Positions 17,824 through 25,789 of a stretch of DNA of 64,000 nt are shown one piece after another (within the stretch, counting starts at the first letter, position 1; every line of letters starts with the position of its first letter). A program made the translations under genes and the position numbers. Origin of the DNA: Catellatospora bangladeshensis. GTDB lineage: Bacteria > Actinomycetota > Actinomycetes > Mycobacteriales > Micromonosporaceae. The notes under the pieces are model-generated. The model made no database searches. It worked only from the letters and a program-made list of their open reading frames with translations, and had not been told where the DNA came from. The stretch spans positions 248,001 through 312,000 of the forward strand of contig NZ_BONF01000005.1 of the NCBI RefSeq assembly GCF_016862575.1. Reading direction: 5' to 3'.

Positions 17824-19404
17824 CTAGCGGAACCGCAGGGCGGTCGGGCCCTGCACCTTGGAGCCGCGGCGCTGCTTGGCGGGCATCGCGGCCAGCCGCT
17901 CGCGCAGCTCGACGGCGTACATGGCGAGCGCCTCGACCAGGTCGGGCACCGAGGCGTGCTCGGGCTGCACGTCGACGCGCAGGCCGAACTCGATCGCGGT
18001 CTCCGCCGTCTTCGGGCCGATCACCGACACGACCGTGCGCTGGTGCGGCTTGCCGGCGATGCCGACGAGGTTACGCACGGTCGAGCTGGACGTGAACAGG
18101 ACCGCGTCGAACCCACCCGACTTGATGGCGTTGCGGATCTCCTCCGGCGGCGGCGCCGCGCGGACCGTCCGGTACGCCGTGACGTCGTCGACCTCCCAGC
18201 CGCGCTCGGTCAGCCCGGCGGCCAGCGTCTCGGTCGCGATGTCGGCGCGGGGCAGCAGCACCCGGCCCACCGGGTCGAAGATCTCGTCGTACGGCGCGAA
18301 CTCGGCCAGCAGGCCCTCGCTGGTCTGGTCGCCGGCCGGGATCAGCTCCGGCTGGATGCCGAACGAGCGAACCGCCTCGGCCGTCGCCTCGCCGATGCAG
18401 GCGATCTTCACGCCGCCGAAGTGGCGCGCGTCGAGGCCGTGCTCGCCGAACTTCTCCCACACCGCACGCACCGCGTTGGCGCTGGTGAAGATGACCCACG
18501 CGTAGCGGCCGTCGACCAGGCCCTTGATCGCCCGCTCCATCTGGGCGGGGGTCCGGGGCGGCTCGACCGCGATCGTCGGCACCTCGCACGGGATCGCGCC
18601 GTACGCCCGCAGCCGCGCGCTCATCACGCCCGCCTGCTCCTTGGTGCGCGGGACCAGCACGCGCCAGCCGTACAGCGGCCGCCGCTCCCACCAGCCGAGC
18701 TTGTCTAGGTGGGCGACGCCCGAGCCGACCGTCACCACGACCCGGCCGCTGAAGCCGAGCGCCGCGGCGACGAAGCTGTCCACCGACGAGGTGGTCGTGT
18801 ACTGCGTGTCGCCGGTGCCGTCGCCGGTGATGGCCACCTGGGCGGCGCCGTCGACGCCCGCGGCCAGCAGGCCGTCGCGCACCGAGGCGAGGTCGCCCGC
18901 GTCCACGGCCAGCGCGACCGAGCCGTGCCGCACCGCGGCGGCCAGCCCGTCGAAGTCGAGCGTGGTCACGTCGTCCACGTCGGCGGCGGTGCGCACGCCG
19001 GACAGCGGCACGCCCGCGTAGGTCGCGACACCGGCCGACTGCGGCACCCCGGGCACCACGGCGAAGCGCACGTTGGTCCGGGCCACCGCCTGGACCTCCT
19101 TGACCACGGCGTCGTGGCCGAACGGGTCGCCGGTCACCAGGTGCACCGCGTTGCGGCCCGAACGCGCCTCCGACAGCAGCACCTTCGCCACGTCGCCGGG
19201 CACACCCTCGGCGGGGCTGTATTCGGTCTGCTCGCCGGTCTCGGCCTTCAGCGTGTCCAGCAGCGCGTCGGGCACGCTGCGGTCGTACACGATGTGGTCG
19301 GCCTCGAGCAGCGTGTCGTACGCACGGCGGGTGAGCAGTCCGGGGTCGCCGGGTCCGGCCCCGACGAACGCGACGTGCCCGGCGGGCTTACGGGTGCGGG
19401 TCAT
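17824..19404 (-). CDS. hemD: Uroporphyrinogen-III synthase fused to a divergent SUMT-like domain
   Basis: 526 residues. The C-terminal half (about 258-505: [44 protein letters not shown]) is uroporphyrinogen-III synthase, which closes hydroxymethylbilane to uroporphyrinogen III. The N-terminal half has the tetrapyrrole methylase fold ([15 protein letters not shown]) but the usual LKGGDPFVFGRG and GITS motifs are altered ([17 protein letters not shown]), so methyltransferase activity is doubtful. ATG 19404 overlaps the hemC stop by 4 bp; upstream in-frame sequence belongs to hemC in another frame. Confidence 0.9.
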   Translation of the reverse strand: MTRTRKPAGHVAFVGAGPGDPGLLTRRAYDTLLEADHIVYDRSVPDALLDTLKAETGEQTEYSPAEGVPGDVAKVLLSEARSGRNAVHLVTGDPFGHDAVVKEVQAVARTNVRFAVVPGVPQSAGVATYAGVPLSGVRTAADVDDVTTLDFDGLAAAVRHGSVALAVDAGDLASVRDGLLAAGVDGAAQVAITGDGTGDTQYTTTSSVDSFVAAALGFSGRVVVTVGSGVAHLDKLGWWERRPLYGWRVLVPRTKEQAGVMSARLRAYGAIPCEVPTIAVEPPRTPAQMERAIKGLVDGRYAWVIFTSANAVRAVWEKFGEHGLDARHFGGVKIACIGEATAEAVRSFGIQPELIPAGDQTSEGLLAEFAPYDEIFDPVGRVLLPRADIATETLAAGLTERGWEVDDVTAYRTVRAAPPPEEIRNAIKSGGFDAVLFTSSSTVRNLVGIAGKPHQRTVVSVIGPKTAETAIEFGLRVDVQPEHASVPDLVEALAMYAVELRERLAAMPAKQRRGSKVQGPTALRFR

Positions 19405-20315
19405 TCTGCACTCCCAAGTACATTCTCGGCACCGTCTTCGAGCAGGTCGGCGGCGAGCGCGCGACCGATCTCCTCGGCGTCGGCGAGCGTTCCGGTGCGT
19501 GACAGCCGGAGGGCGAACCGCCCGTCCACGCTGATCACCGCACCGCGCAGGTAGATCTCGTCGTCTTCGGTCACTTCGGCCAGCGCGGCGACGGGTGCGC
19601 TGCACCCTGCCTCCAGCGTGGCCAGGAAAGCCCGCTCGGCGGTGACCGCCGCCCGGGTGGCCCGGTGGTCGAGCGCCGCCAGGGCCTCGACCAGGTCGGT
19701 ATCTGCGGACCGGCACTCGACGGCCAGCGCACCCTGGGCGGGCGCAGGCAGCATCAGCATCGGGTCCAGGATCTCGGTGACCTCGCCCGCGCGGCCCAGC
19801 CGGGCCAGCCCGGCGCGGGCCAGCACGACCGCGTCCAGCTCGCCGTCGGCGACCTTGCGCAGGCGGGTGTCCACGTTGCCGCGGATGGGCACGGTGGTCA
19901 CGGGCATGCCGAGCGCCGCGATCTGCGCGATGCGGCGCAGCGCCCCGGTGCCGATGACGGCGCCGGCGGGCAGCTCGGCCAGGGTCAGCCCGTCGCGGGC
20001 GACGAGCGCGTCGCGCGGGTCGGCCCGCTCCGGCACGGCCGCGATGGCCAGGCCGTCCGCGGGCGCGGTGGGCAGGTCCTTGTACGAGTGCACCGCGAAG
20101 TCGATCTCCTTCGCGAGCAGCGCGTCCCGCAGCGCGGACACGAACACGCCCACGCCGAGCTGCTGCACCGGCGCGGTGGACCGGTCCCCCGCGGTGGTGA
20201 TCTCCACTAGCTCGACCGGCTGCCCGGTCACCTCGGTGACCAGGTCGGCCACGGTCTGGGACTGCGCCATGGCGAGGGCGCTGCCCCTGGTGCCGAGGCG
20301 GAGCTTGGTACCCAT
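19401..20315 (-). CDS. hemC: Hydroxymethylbilane synthase (porphobilinogen deaminase)
   Basis: 304 residues. Polymerises four porphobilinogens to hydroxymethylbilane. The N-terminus LRLGTRGSALAMAQS and the cofactor cysteine in LEAGCSAPVAA (near 237), which holds the dipyrromethane primer, are intact. Its ATG overlaps the hemA stop (TGATG), and its end overlaps hemD by 4 bp, so tight translational coupling is expected. Confidence 0.97.
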   Translation of the reverse strand: MGTKLRLGTRGSALAMAQSQTVADLVTEVTGQPVELVEITTAGDRSTAPVQQLGVGVFVSALRDALLAKEIDFAVHSYKDLPTAPADGLAIAAVPERADPRDALVARDGLTLAELPAGAVIGTGALRRIAQIAALGMPVTTVPIRGNVDTRLRKVADGELDAVVLARAGLARLGRAGEVTEILDPMLMLPAPAQGALAVECRSADTDLVEALAALDHRATRAAVTAERAFLATLEAGCSAPVAALAEVTEDDEIYLRGAVISVDGRFALRLSRTGTLADAEEIGRALAADLLEDGAENVLGSAE

Positions 20316-21643
20316 CAGGCACCCCCCTTCAGATCCGGCACGTCGGCGACGGTCGTGTGGTCCGGCGATCCGGGGATCACCGAAAGGTCGAACAGGTCAC
20401 GCAGCAGGCGCGCGTACGCCTCACCACCGGGCTCGGCGGCGAGCTGGCGCACCCGCACGGTCGGCTGGTGCAGCAGCCGCTGCACGATCCGGTGCACGGT
20501 GTGCGCCACGTCGGCGCGCTGCTCGTCGGTGAGGTCGCTGCGGCGCTGGGCGAGCCGGCGCAGTTCCGCGCTGACCACGTCCTCGGCCCGCGCCCGCAGC
20601 GCGGCGACCGTCGGCGCCACCTCGGCGCCGCGCAGCCAGCTCGCATACGTCTCGACCTCGCCCGCGACGATCTCCTCCACCGCCGCGACCTCGCGGTCGG
20701 CGGCCGAGCGGCGGCAGACCGGAGCCCCGGCCGCGCCCGGATCGAGCACGGTGCCCAAGCGCGCGACGTCGACGAGCCGCACCCCGTCGAGAGCGGCGAC
20801 CGCCGGCTCGACGTCGCGCGGCAGCGCCAGATCGATGATAGTCAGGATCTTGGGAGACCCGGCGCGCGCCGCTCCGACGTTCTCCACGGTGAGCACGTGC
20901 TCGGCCGACGCCGTCGCGGTGATCACCACGTCGGCCGTGGCCAGCAGCTCGGGCAGCCGGTCCATCGGGGCGGCGGCGCAGCCGTACGCGTCGGCCAGCC
21001 GCTGCGCCCGGTCCAGGCCGCGGTTGAGCACGGTGACCGTGCCCGCGCCGCGGCGGGTCAGCTCGGCGACGCTCAGCGCGCCCATCGCACCCGCGCCCAC
21101 CACCAGCCAGTCGCCGTCGGCGGCGGTGACGGCGTGATCCAGCGCGGCGCTGACCATGCTGCGGGGGGCGTGGTCGATGCCGGTCTCGGCGTGCGCCCGC
21201 TTGCCCACCCGCAGCGCCTGCTGCAGCAGCTCATGCAGCACCTTGCCGGTCGCGTCGGCCTCGGTCGACTGCTGGTACGCCTCGCGGAGCTGGCCGAGGA
21301 TCTGGGCCTCGCCGGCCACCATCGAGTCGAGCCCGGCCGCGACCCGGAACACGTGGCGCACGGCGTCCTGGCCGTGGTGCACGTAGAGGGTGTTCGCGAG
21401 CTGCTCGGCGGGCACGCCGGACAGCTCGGACAGCACCTCGCCGAGGCGGCTGAGACCGGCGTGGAACGCGGGGACCGCGGCGTAGACCTCCACCCGGTTG
21501 CAGGTGGAGACCACCACGGCCTCGGCCAGCTCGCCGCCGGACAGCAGTTTCGGCAGCGCCTGCGGGCCGTCGACCCGGGACAGCTGCTCCAGCAGCTCCA
21601 CGGGCGCGGTCCGGTACGACGCGCCGACCACGATCAGGTTCAC
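20315..21643 (-). CDS. hemA: Glutamyl-tRNA reductase
   Basis: 442 residues. First step of C5-pathway heme synthesis: reduces glutamyl-tRNA to glutamate-1-semialdehyde with NADPH. The nucleophilic cysteine is in VVSTCNRVEVYA (near 48), the Rossmann motif is VVGAGAMGALSVAEL (near 178), and the C-terminal dimerisation helix is present. It starts within the last 4 bp of rex, so heme synthesis is tied to NADH/NAD sensing. Confidence 0.97.
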   Translation of the reverse strand: MNLIVVGASYRTAPVELLEQLSRVDGPQALPKLLSGGELAEAVVVSTCNRVEVYAAVPAFHAGLSRLGEVLSELSGVPAEQLANTLYVHHGQDAVRHVFRVAAGLDSMVAGEAQILGQLREAYQQSTEADATGKVLHELLQQALRVGKRAHAETGIDHAPRSMVSAALDHAVTAADGDWLVVGAGAMGALSVAELTRRGAGTVTVLNRGLDRAQRLADAYGCAAAPMDRLPELLATADVVITATASAEHVLTVENVGAARAGSPKILTIIDLALPRDVEPAVAALDGVRLVDVARLGTVLDPGAAGAPVCRRSAADREVAAVEEIVAGEVETYASWLRGAEVAPTVAALRARAEDVVSAELRRLAQRRSDLTDEQRADVAHTVHRIVQRLLHQPTVRVRQLAAEPGGEAYARLLRDLFDLSVIPGSPDHTTVADVPDLKGGA

Positions 21644-22509
21644 GCGGCCACCTCCCCCCGCGCGGCCACCGCCGTGCCGTTGACCTCCGCGATGACGCGG
21701 GCCACCCGTCCCCGCGACGTCGTGCCCTTGGCGCCGTTGCGCGCCTCGGCACCGTTCTGGTCGGCCCCGTTGCGGGCCCCTGAGCCGTTCTGGTCGGCCC
21801 CGTTACGGGCCGACTTGCGGTGCTCGTGGAACGAAAGGATCTGCAGCTCGACCGCCAGGTCGACCTTGCGGACGTCCACCTGCTCCGGCACGTTCAGCAC
21901 GACCGGGGCGAAGTTCAGGATGCTGGTGACACCGGCCGCGACGAGCTGGTCGGCGACCGCCTGGGCGGCCCCGGCGGGCGTGGCGAGCACGGCGATGGAG
22001 ATGCCCTCGGTCTTCACGACCTCGGGGATGTCGGCGACGTGCCGGACCGCGAGGCCGTTGATCAGCTCGCCGACCCGGCTGAGATCCGCGTCGAACAGCG
22101 CGGCGATACGGAAGCCGCGGCTGGCGAAGCCGGCGTACCCGGCCAGCGCGTGGCCGAGGTTACCGACGCCGACCAGGGCGACGGCGCGGCGCATGTTCAG
22201 GCCGAGGATGTACTCGATCTGGCCGACCAGGGGCTCGATGTCGTAGCCGACGCCGCGGGTGCCGTACGACCCGAGGTGAGAGAGGTCCTTGCGCAGCTTG
22301 GCCGAGTTCACCCCGGCGGCGCTGGCCAGCCCCTCACTGGACACCGTGTCGTGCCCGGTCTCGGCGAGGTGGTGCAGGGCACGCAGATACTCGGGCAGGC
22401 GGGCCACCGTCGCCTCGGGGAGGTCCGGGAAATCCGGGACCGCCGAGGGAGTGACCGCGCCGACACGGCCGGTGATCCCGGCTTCGTGACCGGTGCGCTG
22501 CTGACTCAT
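21640..22509 (-). CDS. rex: Redox-sensing transcriptional repressor Rex
   Basis: 289 residues. N-terminal winged helix (about 28-95: TVSSEGLASAAGVNSAKLRKD; LGSYGTRGVGY) and a Rossmann NAD(H) domain (VALVGVGNLGHALAGY, near 110-125). Rex leaves its operator when NADH rises. A C-terminal tail after about residue 235 is unusual: it carries repeats of ARNGADQNG and is low-complexity. The first gene of the rex-hemACD operon, overlapping hemA by 4 bp, it has a near-consensus Rex operator in its own promoter (22601-22618). Confidence 0.95.
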   Translation of the reverse strand: MSQQRTGHEAGITGRVGAVTPSAVPDFPDLPEATVARLPEYLRALHHLAETGHDTVSSEGLASAAGVNSAKLRKDLSHLGSYGTRGVGYDIEPLVGQIEYILGLNMRRAVALVGVGNLGHALAGYAGFASRGFRIAALFDADLSRVGELINGLAVRHVADIPEVVKTEGISIAVLATPAGAAQAVADQLVAAGVTSILNFAPVVLNVPEQVDVRKVDLAVELQILSFHEHRKSARNGADQNGSGARNGADQNGAEARNGAKGTTSRGRVARVIAEVNGTAVAARGEVAA

Positions 22510-22589
22510 GAGACTCCGTGCCGAACAAGGCTTAGACCCCCGATCACATGGCCGAACGGCTCTGTGCTAGCGGGGAACGTCGAGGTAAC

Positions 22590-22618
22590 AGAGTAGGCGC
22601 TTGTGAAGGGGTGCACAA
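22590..22618 (-). promoter_or_regulatory. rex promoter with Rex operator (ROP)
   Basis: TTGTGAAGGGGTGCACAA (22601-22618) matches the Rex operator TTGTGAA-N4-TTCACAA with one mismatch. On the minus strand it supplies a -35 (TTGTGC, 22613-22618), and after 17 nt a -10 TACTCT (22590-22595, read on the minus strand). Rex bound here would block the promoter, giving autoregulation of rex-hemACD, as known in Streptomyces. Confidence 0.85.
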
Positions 22619-22635
22619 ATCGCGATCTTGAAAGC

Positions 22636-22767
22636 GCGCCCATCCGGGATCACGAATCGGCCAGAATGCCCCCGCGGCATGTGTGCCCCCACTCTGGCCG
22701 AACCGCTCTCCACCCGTCACGGAGAGTCGCCGAAACGGCGGTTCGCCACGGGTATCCGGATGGGCGC
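22636..22767 (-). ncRNA. Candidate structured RNA, three-way-junction-like
   Basis: A perfect 12-bp stem (GCGCCCATCCGG, 22636-22647, with CCGGATGGGCGC, 22756-22767) encloses a 9-bp stem (22657-22665 with 22693-22701) that has its own inner hairpin (ATGCC/GGCAT), and a second branch with CTCTCC/GGAGAG (22706-22726), CGCCG-AAA-CGGCG (22728-22740) and ACCCGT/ACGGGT (22712-22717 with 22748-22753). ACCCGT sits in the loop of the CTCTCC hairpin, so a pseudoknot is possible. On the minus strand CATAAT (22777-22782) lies just before it, so it could begin a rex leader transcript. Strand and reality are inferred. The rest of 22510-22906 holds the rex promoter and nothing else recognised. Confidence 0.4.
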
Positions 22768-22906
22768 TGCTCCGCGATTATGTCGCAACCATGACATCGA
22801 CCCACAAAACACGCCCACCCGAATCACTGCATATACGGGTAAAAGCGGCAAATAGCCACCAAGCGCCCGCAGACATCGATCACCAGGTGGGGCGGCGAGA
22901 TGAACG

Positions 22907-23563
22907 TCACGCCGCGAGAGCGACGGCCTCCAGCAGCGTGTCCGCCACCGGGACGCCGTACGCGCGCAGCCGGTCGGGGTCGGTGAAGCCGCCGGTGTAG
23001 AGCACGCAGCGGGCGCCGACCGACTTCGCCGCGTCGGCGTCGTCGATCGAGTCGCCGATCAGCACCACGTCCGCCCCGTCCAGGCGCATCTCGCCCAGGT
23101 GCCGCTTCAGGTGGCCGGCCTTGTGCGCCTGCTCACCGCCCAGCCGCTCGGGCAGGCCGTCGACCCGGATGAAATGCGAGGTGAGCTGGTAGCGGTGCAC
23201 GGTCGGGATCAGCTCGCGGTGGAACCACATGGACAGCAGCGACTGCGTGCCGGTCCAGCCGCGCAGCGCATCGAGCGCGTCGGCGGCCAGCAGCAGGGAC
23301 TCCAGGCCGGTCCGGTAGTTGTCGTGGAACACCCGGTCGAGGGCGGCGAACTCCATCTCGTCCACCGTCCGGCCCAGCACCGAGCCGTAGTACTCGCTGA
23401 TGGGACGGCGGAAGTCGCGGCGGTGCTCGTCGGCGGTCACCGCGATGGACCGGCCCGGCGCGGCCGCGGCGAACGCCGCATTGGTGGACGACACGACCAG
23501 GTGCAGGTCGTCGATCAGGGTGCCGTTCCAGTCCCACACCAGGTGCTTCGTGCCGCGCTTCAT
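22907..23563 (-). CDS. HAD-superfamily phosphatase
   Basis: 218 residues with the HAD fold: VWDWNGTLIDD (motif I, near 9-19), a helical cap, and VLIGDSIDDADAAKSVG (motif IV, near 170). In motif I the second aspartate is asparagine (D-W-N-G-T), a form seen in one HAD subgroup. Substrate unknown. It starts with ATG 23563 about 10 nt after the glutaredoxin-like gene ends; TAAATT 6 nt upstream could also give an independent leaderless transcript. Confidence 0.8.
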   Translation of the reverse strand: MKRGTKHLVWDWNGTLIDDLHLVVSSTNAAFAAAAPGRSIAVTADEHRRDFRRPISEYYGSVLGRTVDEMEFAALDRVFHDNYRTGLESLLLAADALDALRGWTGTQSLLSMWFHRELIPTVHRYQLTSHFIRVDGLPERLGGEQAHKAGHLKRHLGEMRLDGADVVLIGDSIDDADAAKSVGARCVLYTGGFTDPDRLRAYGVPVADTLLEAVALAA

Positions 23564-23572
23564 CGTGCCAAT

Positions 23573-23809
23573 TTACCGTGCGAGATCACGGCGCAGCCGC
23601 TCCTCCTCCACCCGCCAGTAGCCGTGTTCCCGACCATCGAGCATGACCACCGGGATGCGGTCGCCGTACTCGGCCTCCAGCTCCCGGTCGCCGGTGATGT
23701 CGATCTCCTCGTACGGCTCGCCGATGCGCTCGAGCGCCTCCACCGCCACCTCGCACAGGTGGCAGCCGGGCCGGGTGTAGAGAGTCAGCCTCGTCGTCAC
23801 GGACGTCAT
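23573..23809 (-). CDS. Glutaredoxin-like (DUF836) small redox protein
   Basis: 78 residues with a thioredoxin-type fold and the active site CHLC near the N-terminus (LYTRPGCHLCEVAVEAL), followed by IPVVMLDGRE with the cis-proline. Likely a mycoredoxin/glutaredoxin-like thiol transfer protein; the electron donor is unknown. It lies between acyl-CoA synthetase and HAD genes on the same strand. Confidence 0.85.
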   Translation of the reverse strand: MTSVTTRLTLYTRPGCHLCEVAVEALERIGEPYEEIDITGDRELEAEYGDRIPVVMLDGREHGYWRVEEERLRRDLAR

Positions 23810-23834
23810 TCTCGCAAGGAGCGGGGTCCGCGTG

Positions 23835-25361
23835 TCAGAGCATGCCCTTGCGGACCTTGCCGATCACCGAGTGGGGCAGGGTGTCGGCGAACTCGATCTC
23901 GCTCGGGCACTTGAACCGGGCCAGGTTGCGCGCGCAGTGCGCGGCCAGCTCGGCCGCCGTCACCTCGCTGCGCGGTGCGGGCACCACCACGGCGCGCACC
24001 TGCTGGCCGGTCATCGGGTGCGGCGCGCCGAGCACCGCGGCCTGCGCCACCGCCGGGTGCGCCAGCAGCACCTGCTCCACCTCGGCCGGGTACACATTGA
24101 ACCCGCTGACCAGGATCAGCTCCCCGAGCCGGTCCACCAGGAACAGGTCGCCGTCGCCGTCGGCGTACGCCACGTCGCGGGTGGGCCACCAGCCCGCCGC
24201 GTCCGGGCCGTCCCGGCCGTCGGGCCAGTACCCGGCGAACACGTTCTCCCCGCGCACCACGATCTCGCCCGGGTCGGTGCCCGGCGAGTCCGGCACGCCG
24301 AGGTCGAGGTCGTCCTCGTCGTCGGCGGCGAGCGCCTCGCCCGCCCGCCACACGTCCTCACCCGCCCGGTTGACCAGGCGCAGCTCGACGCCGGGCAGCG
24401 CGCGGCCGATCGAGCCGGGCTTGACCGCGGGCGCGGCGATGGTCGAGGTGAGCACCGGGGCGGTCTCGGTCAGGCCGTACCCGATCTGCACGGTGTGCCC
24501 GGTCAGCTCGGTGAAGCGGGCGGCGGCCGCCGGCTCCAGCGCGGCCGCGCCGCACACCGCGAGCCGCACCGACCCCAGCCGCTCGCCGATGTCGGGCAGC
24601 GCGCTCCAGGCCAGGAACATGGGCGGCACGCCGACCAGCACGGTGATCCGGTGCTCGGCGATCAGCGCGGCGGTCCCGGCCGCGTCGAAGTCGGCCACCA
24701 GCACGCCGCACGCGCCGTGGAAGAGCACCTCGCCGAGGCCGGTGTTGAGGCCGTACGCGTGGAACAGCGGGATGGCCAGCAGCACCACGTCGCCGGGGCC
24801 GAGCGGCGGCGGCTCGACCGCGGCCAGCTGGCGGTGGTTGGCCAGCAGCGCCCGATGCGGCAGCATCGCGCCCTTGGGCGCGCCCTCGGTGCCCGAGGTG
24901 TAGAGCAGCAGGGCGAGTCCCTCCCCCGCCTCCTCGGCGGGCGGCTCGCCCTCGGCCGACGGCAGCCGGTCCAGCCCCTGCGGCACCGCGCCGGCCAGGC
25001 CCGCCCGCAGCGCCTCCGGCGCCACCAGCAGCTCGGCGCCGCTGTCGGCGAGCACGTGGCGCAGCTCGCGCGGGGTGAGGCCGGGGTTGCACGGCACCGC
25101 GACGTGCCCGGCGCGCAGCACCGCCAGCAGGGTGACCGCGAAGTCGAGGTCGTTGCGCAGCGCGATCGCGACACGCGCGGGATGCCCGGCGGAAGCGGGC
25201 AGGCCGAGCGCGCGCAGGCCGCGGGCGGCGGCGTCGACCCGGGCGTCCCACTGCGCCCAGGTCAGCGTCTCCTCGCCCGCGCGCAGCGCGATGCGGTCCG
25301 GCCGTGCGGCGGCATGGTTTCGCAGCAGTGTGGCGAGGTTCACGGGGGCTGAGTTTTCCAC
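23835..25361 (-). CDS. AMP-forming acyl-CoA synthetase (fatty-acid CoA ligase family)
   Basis: 508 residues of the ANL superfamily. The P-loop is LLYTSGTEGAPKGAML (near 150-165), the adenylate motif YGLTETAP, the hinge TRDVAYADGDGDLFLVDR and a C-terminal lysine in GKVRKGML. It activates a carboxylate to acyl-AMP and then acyl-CoA; the acid is unknown. Start is either GTG 25361 or GTG 25343 (MNLATLLRN); neither has a clear ribosome binding site. Confidence 0.85.
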   Translation of the reverse strand: MENSAPVNLATLLRNHAAARPDRIALRAGEETLTWAQWDARVDAAARGLRALGLPASAGHPARVAIALRNDLDFAVTLLAVLRAGHVAVPCNPGLTPRELRHVLADSGAELLVAPEALRAGLAGAVPQGLDRLPSAEGEPPAEEAGEGLALLLYTSGTEGAPKGAMLPHRALLANHRQLAAVEPPPLGPGDVVLLAIPLFHAYGLNTGLGEVLFHGACGVLVADFDAAGTAALIAEHRITVLVGVPPMFLAWSALPDIGERLGSVRLAVCGAAALEPAAAARFTELTGHTVQIGYGLTETAPVLTSTIAAPAVKPGSIGRALPGVELRLVNRAGEDVWRAGEALAADDEDDLDLGVPDSPGTDPGEIVVRGENVFAGYWPDGRDGPDAAGWWPTRDVAYADGDGDLFLVDRLGELILVSGFNVYPAEVEQVLLAHPAVAQAAVLGAPHPMTGQQVRAVVVPAPRSEVTAAELAAHCARNLARFKCPSEIEFADTLPHSVIGKVRKGML

Positions 25362-25424
25362 AGCGGACGGCCCCCGCCTATCCCCGTCGTTTCACATCCG
25401 CGACACCGGGCCGTGACAGCAGGT

Positions 25425-25606
25425 TCACCCGGCCGGGTGAGGTGCACCCCCGTCATTGGCACAGACCTGACACACGCAGCGGGGCAGGGCGCACACGTTG
25501 TGCGACGACACCTGCGGGTGAGCGGACAACATTTCGGTCCGGCGTGCAACTGACTCCACACCGCTGGGTGAGCTGTGGCCCTATCATCCTCAGGGTCGGT
25601 TCACCC
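25425..25606. promoter_or_regulatory. Cluster of TCACCC/GGGTGA sites upstream of bldN
   Basis: Five copies of TCACCC or GGGTGA occur at 25425-25430, 25435-25440, 25516-25521, 25566-25571 and 25601-25606. The first two form the perfect 16-bp palindrome TCACCCGGCCGGGTGA. They resemble half-sites of BldD, which controls bldN in Streptomyces, though the spacing does not match the 13-15 bp BldD consensus exactly. The rest of the 25362-25648 stretch shows no gene. Confidence 0.4.
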
Positions 25607-25648
25607 CTTTTGCCATGAGTCGACACCCCTCAGCCAGAGGAGGCCTTT

Positions 25649-25789
25649 GTGCCGTTTATCGCACCGAACGAGTACGTAACGGGTGTTGTGCGGCTTATGG
25701 TGGAGACTGCCCGGTATGACGGTGGTCGCACGCGCCCGCCGCACAGCCGGAGCGGATCGGTCTGGGGGCATGCGGAGGTGGCGGGATGA
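25649..25789 (+). CDS. Small leader ORF coupled to bldN
   Basis: A 46-codon ORF starting GTG at 25649 with a very strong ribosome binding site (AGAGGAGG at 25636-25643) and ending in TGA that overlaps the bldN ATG (ATGA, 25786-25789). It encodes MPFIAPNEYVTGVVRLMVET followed by an Arg/His/Gly-rich tail. No known domain. The overlap suggests translational coupling, so it may set the level of BldN translation; a role for the peptide itself is open. The sigma gene itself has no obvious ribosome binding site, consistent with coupling. Confidence 0.6.
   Translation: MPFIAPNEYVTGVVRLMVETARYDGGRTRPPHSRSGSVWGHAEVAG

Noticed and set aside
25362-25648. A longer bldN or an extra gene in this gap
   Set aside because: No frame with a start, ribosome binding site and coding bias was found before 25649; the stretch looks regulatory.
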